Shown here one piece after another: positions 61,903 through 64,000 of a stretch of 64,000 nt of DNA (position 1 is its first letter; each line of letters begins with the position of its first letter). The stretch spans positions 1,860,001-1,924,000 of the forward strand of contig NZ_CP071868.1 in the NCBI RefSeq assembly GCF_017569225.1, given 5' to 3'. Origin of the DNA: Pengzhenrongella sicca (lineage in GTDB: Bacteria; Actinomycetota; Actinomycetes; Actinomycetales; Cellulomonadaceae). The notes under the pieces were generated by a model that was not told the origin of the DNA, made no database searches, and saw only the letters and a program-made list of their open reading frames with translations. Both the position numbers and the translations under genes were made by a program.

Positions 61903-62559
61903 TCACGGCTCCGGTGAGAGGAGGTCGCGGAACACCTGGCCGAGCGGGCCGCTCAGGTCATCCGAACCGGCAGACGCGAGGGGCTGCACGGCGGCGGAGG
62001 TCCGGAGCATGAGGACGCCGAGCATGGTGGCGATGGCGAGCTGCGCGCGCAGCAGGAGGCCAACGGCGTCTGGCGCGTCGGCGGTCCAGCCTGCGGCGGT
62101 CGCGAGCCGGCGGGTGAAGTGCTCCAGCGTTCGTGAGCGGATTCGGTCGGCGTTCACGTCACCGGAGGAGCGCAAGAGCAGCAGCAGCTGCAGGGGGTCG
62201 TCTCCGTCGGGCGCGTTCACCACGTGCGCGATCAGCCGCTCGACCACCTCGTCGAGCCCGCGCGACGGGGCCGGGTTCTGCTCGTCCAGCTCGTCGGAGG
62301 TCCGTGCCATGCACTCCTCGAACAGCCCCTCCTTGGACACGAAGTAGCGGTTGATCAGGGCGACGTTGACGCCGACGTCCGCCGCGATCTCACGGACCGT
62401 GGTGGCCCGGTATCCCTGCGTGGCGAACCGGCGCCGGGCGGCCCGCACCAGGGCACGTCGGGTCGCAACCGCATCCCGGCCCGAGCGGACCAGCTCGTCG
62501 TCTGCCGACGTGCCGGGGCCGGCCGCCACCCCGGGCGAGCGCTCCCGCGTACTGGTCAT
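61903..62559 (-). CDS. TetR-family transcriptional regulator
   Basis: 218 residues from the ATG at 62559, nine bases after AGGAGG. HTH at ~35-80: RRALVRAARRRFATQGYRAT, TVREIAADVGVNVALINRYF, VSKEGLFEECMA. The C-terminal ligand domain is helical (LQLLLLLRSSGDVNADRIRS, GLLLRAQLAIATMLGVLMLR). Divergent from a DHA2-type drug exporter, which it very probably represses. Confidence 0.9.
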   Translation of the reverse strand: MTSTRERSPGVAAGPGTSADDELVRSGRDAVATRRALVRAARRRFATQGYRATTVREIAADVGVNVALINRYFVSKEGLFEECMARTSDELDEQNPAPSRGLDEVVERLIAHVVNAPDGDDPLQLLLLLRSSGDVNADRIRSRTLEHFTRRLATAAGWTADAPDAVGLLLRAQLAIATMLGVLMLRTSAAVQPLASAGSDDLSGPLGQVFRDLLSPEP

Positions 62560-62597
62560 TTCACGATCCTCCTGTGGGCGACATCTCGTCGATGAAA

Positions 62598-62650
62598 GTC
62601 GACGCGTGTTGACATGATCGCGCGGAGTGCTGAGACTGGTCAAGTCAACA
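62598..62650 (+). promoter_or_regulatory. exporter promoter with TetR-type dyad
   Basis: -35 TTGACA (62609-62614), 17 bases, -10-like GAGACT (62632-62637). The imperfect dyad GTCGACGCGTGTTGAC (62598-62613) overlaps the -35, and a further inverted half GTCAACA lies at 62644-62650 after the -10. Both are plausible binding points for the divergent TetR protein. Confidence 0.5.
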
Positions 62651-62676
62651 ACTGCTTACTCGCTCGAGGAGCTCTC

Positions 62677-64000
62677 GTGCCCACCACCCCTCAGGGCCCC
62701 GCCGCCACGCCACCCACCGCCAGGACTCGGAGTACGCCGCACGGGCGCGGGACCGGGGTCATCCTGTACTTGTCGCTCGGCGGCCTGTCCTTCGCGGTCC
62801 TGCAGTCGCTCGTCGCCCCCGCCCTCGGCACCATCGGGGCCGATCTGGGGGTCGCGACGAGCGACGCCAGCTGGGTGCTCACCGCCTACCTGCTCTCCGC
62901 GTCGGTCCTGACCCCGATCCTGGGGCGCCTGGGGGACATGGTCGGCAAGCGCAAGGTCCTCATCGTGGTGCTGTCCCTGCTCCTCGTCGGCGCGGTGCTC
63001 GCCGCGCTGGCCCCGAACCTCGGCGTGCTGATCGTCGCGCGGATCCTCCAGGGCGCCGCCGGCGCGGTCATGCCGCTCTCGATCGGCATCGTGCGCGACG
63101 AGCTGCCCCGCGAGCGCGTGAGCGTGACGATCGGGCTGCTCTCGGCCATCTTCGGCATCGGTGCCGGCGTCGGCATCGTCGCGGCCGGTCCCATCGTCGA
63201 GCACCTGTCCTGGCACTGGCTGTTCTGGCTGCCCGCCGTCCTGGTGGTGATCGCCCTGCTCGGGGCGATCTTCGGGATCCCGGAGTCGCCGGTGCGCACG
63301 CCGGGGCGCCTGGACGTGCTCGGTACCGCCATCCTGACCGTCGGCCTGGTCGCCCTGCTCCTGGCCATCAGCGAGGGGGAGAAGTGGGGCTGGGGCGACG
63401 CCAAGACCGTCGGTCTGCTGGTCCTGGGTTCCGTGGCCCTGGTGGTGTTCGTCCTGGTAGAGCTGCGCGTCCAGGAGCCGCTGATCGACGTGCGCCTGTT
63501 CCGGCACCGCGGGGTCTGGACCGCGCACGTCGTCGCCCTGGCCTTCGGCTTCGCGATGTTCGGCACCTTCATCCTGGTTCCCACCCTGCTGCAGCTGCCC
63601 AGCGCCCTGGGCTACGGGTTCGGCAAGAGCGTGACCCAGGCCGGCCTCTACCTGCTGCCCACCGTCGTCGCGATGGTCATCTCCGGAGTCGTCGCCGGCA
63701 TCCTCATCCGGCGCATCGGCCCGAAGATCCCGATGATCGTCGGCGGAGTGTCGGTGGCGGTCGCCTTCCTCATTCCGGCGCTCGGGCACGCCCAGCTGTG
63801 GTCGATCGTGCTGTCCGGCGTCCTGACCGGCATCGGCATCGGCATGGCACTCGCGGCGACGTCGAACGCGATCGTCGAGAGCGTGCCCGCCGCCCAGACC
63901 GGCGAGGCGATCAGCGCCAACACCGTCATCCGCACCGTCGGCAGCAGCATCGGGACCGCCGTCATCGCCGCGCTGCTCTCCTCCCAGGTCAGCGCGCAGG
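62677..64000 (+). CDS. DHA2-type MFS drug exporter (EmrB/QacA family), 3' truncated by window edge
   Basis: 441 codons are visible from a GTG preceded by GAGGAG; the frame is open at the window end. After a Pro/Thr-rich tail the helices follow the 14-TMS pattern: VILYLSLGGLSFAVLQSLVA, SDASWVLTAYLLSASVLTPI, GRLGDMVGKRKVLIVVLSLL (motif A), VLIVARILQGAAGAVMPLSI, SAIFGIGAGVGIVAAGPIVE (motif C-like), HWLFWLPAVLVVIALLGAIF. Proton-driven export of drugs or toxic compounds is expected, under control of the divergent TetR regulator. Confidence 0.92.
   Translation, partial: MPTTPQGPAATPPTARTRSTPHGRGTGVILYLSLGGLSFAVLQSLVAPALGTIGADLGVATSDASWVLTAYLLSASVLTPILGRLGDMVGKRKVLIVVLSLLLVGAVLAALAPNLGVLIVARILQGAAGAVMPLSIGIVRDELPRERVSVTIGLLSAIFGIGAGVGIVAAGPIVEHLSWHWLFWLPAVLVVIALLGAIFGIPESPVRTPGRLDVLGTAILTVGLVALLLAISEGEKWGWGDAKTVGLLVLGSVALVVFVLVELRVQEPLIDVRLFRHRGVWTAHVVALAFGFAMFGTFILVPTLLQLPSALGYGFGKSVTQAGLYLLPTVVAMVISGVVAGILIRRIGPKIPMIVGGVSVAVAFLIPALGHAQLWSIVLSGVLTGIGIGMALAATSNAIVESVPAAQTGEAISANTVIRTVGSSIGTAVIAALLSSQVSAQ

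Overview
This window comes from a high-GC Gram-positive actinobacterium. Codon use, many GTG starts, four-base ATGA/GTGA gene overlaps, probable leaderless promoters (TANNNT six or seven bases before a start codon) and a large set of intracellular glycoside hydrolases all suggest a plant-biomass-degrading member of the Micrococcales (Cellulomonas/Promicromonospora-like). This placement is inference; there is no rRNA gene here.

0-7.3 kb: the 3' end of an ECF sigma factor; a small Cys-rich protein gene behind a LexA-like box; an operon of a ribbon-helix-helix regulator, a DUF4097 protein and a Drr-type ABC exporter pair whose promoter spacer is filled by a 19-bp palindrome; a CPBP protease; and a divergent MmyB-type regulator / MBL hydrolase pair with an extended operator-like dyad.

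7.4-33.5 kb: a carbohydrate-utilisation locus. It holds GH39, a sugar ABC importer (binding protein and two permeases, no ATPase), two GH51-type enzymes, GH31, GH36, GH127, a ThuA-like protein, a Gfo/Idh/MocA dehydrogenase, GH29, a beta-helix (GH141-like) protein, GH95 and a LacI regulator. No enzyme has a secretion signal, so imported oligosaccharides are probably trimmed in the cytoplasm. Three near-identical palindromes (7351, 10954, 22559) sit at the promoters of GH39, of the importer and of the divergent GH36/GH127 operons, and are probably the LacI operators. A DUF222/HNH gene with its own SOS-like box lies antisense inside the locus.

33.6-44.6 kb: a MacB/FtsX-type ABC system (two ATPases, two very large permeases, one membrane-anchored protein), a universal stress protein and an APC-family permease.

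44.7-49.3 kb: a nitric-oxide/nitrite module with two DUF2249 proteins divergent from an operon of a Cys-containing winged-helix regulator, a DUF59/SufT-like protein, an NnrS-like membrane protein and a copper nitrite reductase carrying an extra N-terminal cupredoxin domain.

49.4-64 kb: a patchwork. It has an XRE-cupin regulator, a methyltransferase, a thioredoxin-reductase-like flavoprotein, an atypical SDR, a GAF-GGDEF-EAL protein, an IS3-family element cleanly inserted (3-bp duplication) in a RibD/DHFR-like gene, a second MmyB-type regulator next to an SDR, a HATPase anti-sigma-like protein, a RidA remnant, a stand-alone LigD-type phosphoesterase domain, and a TetR / DHA2 drug-exporter pair that runs off the end. 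No tRNA, rRNA or CRISPR array was seen.
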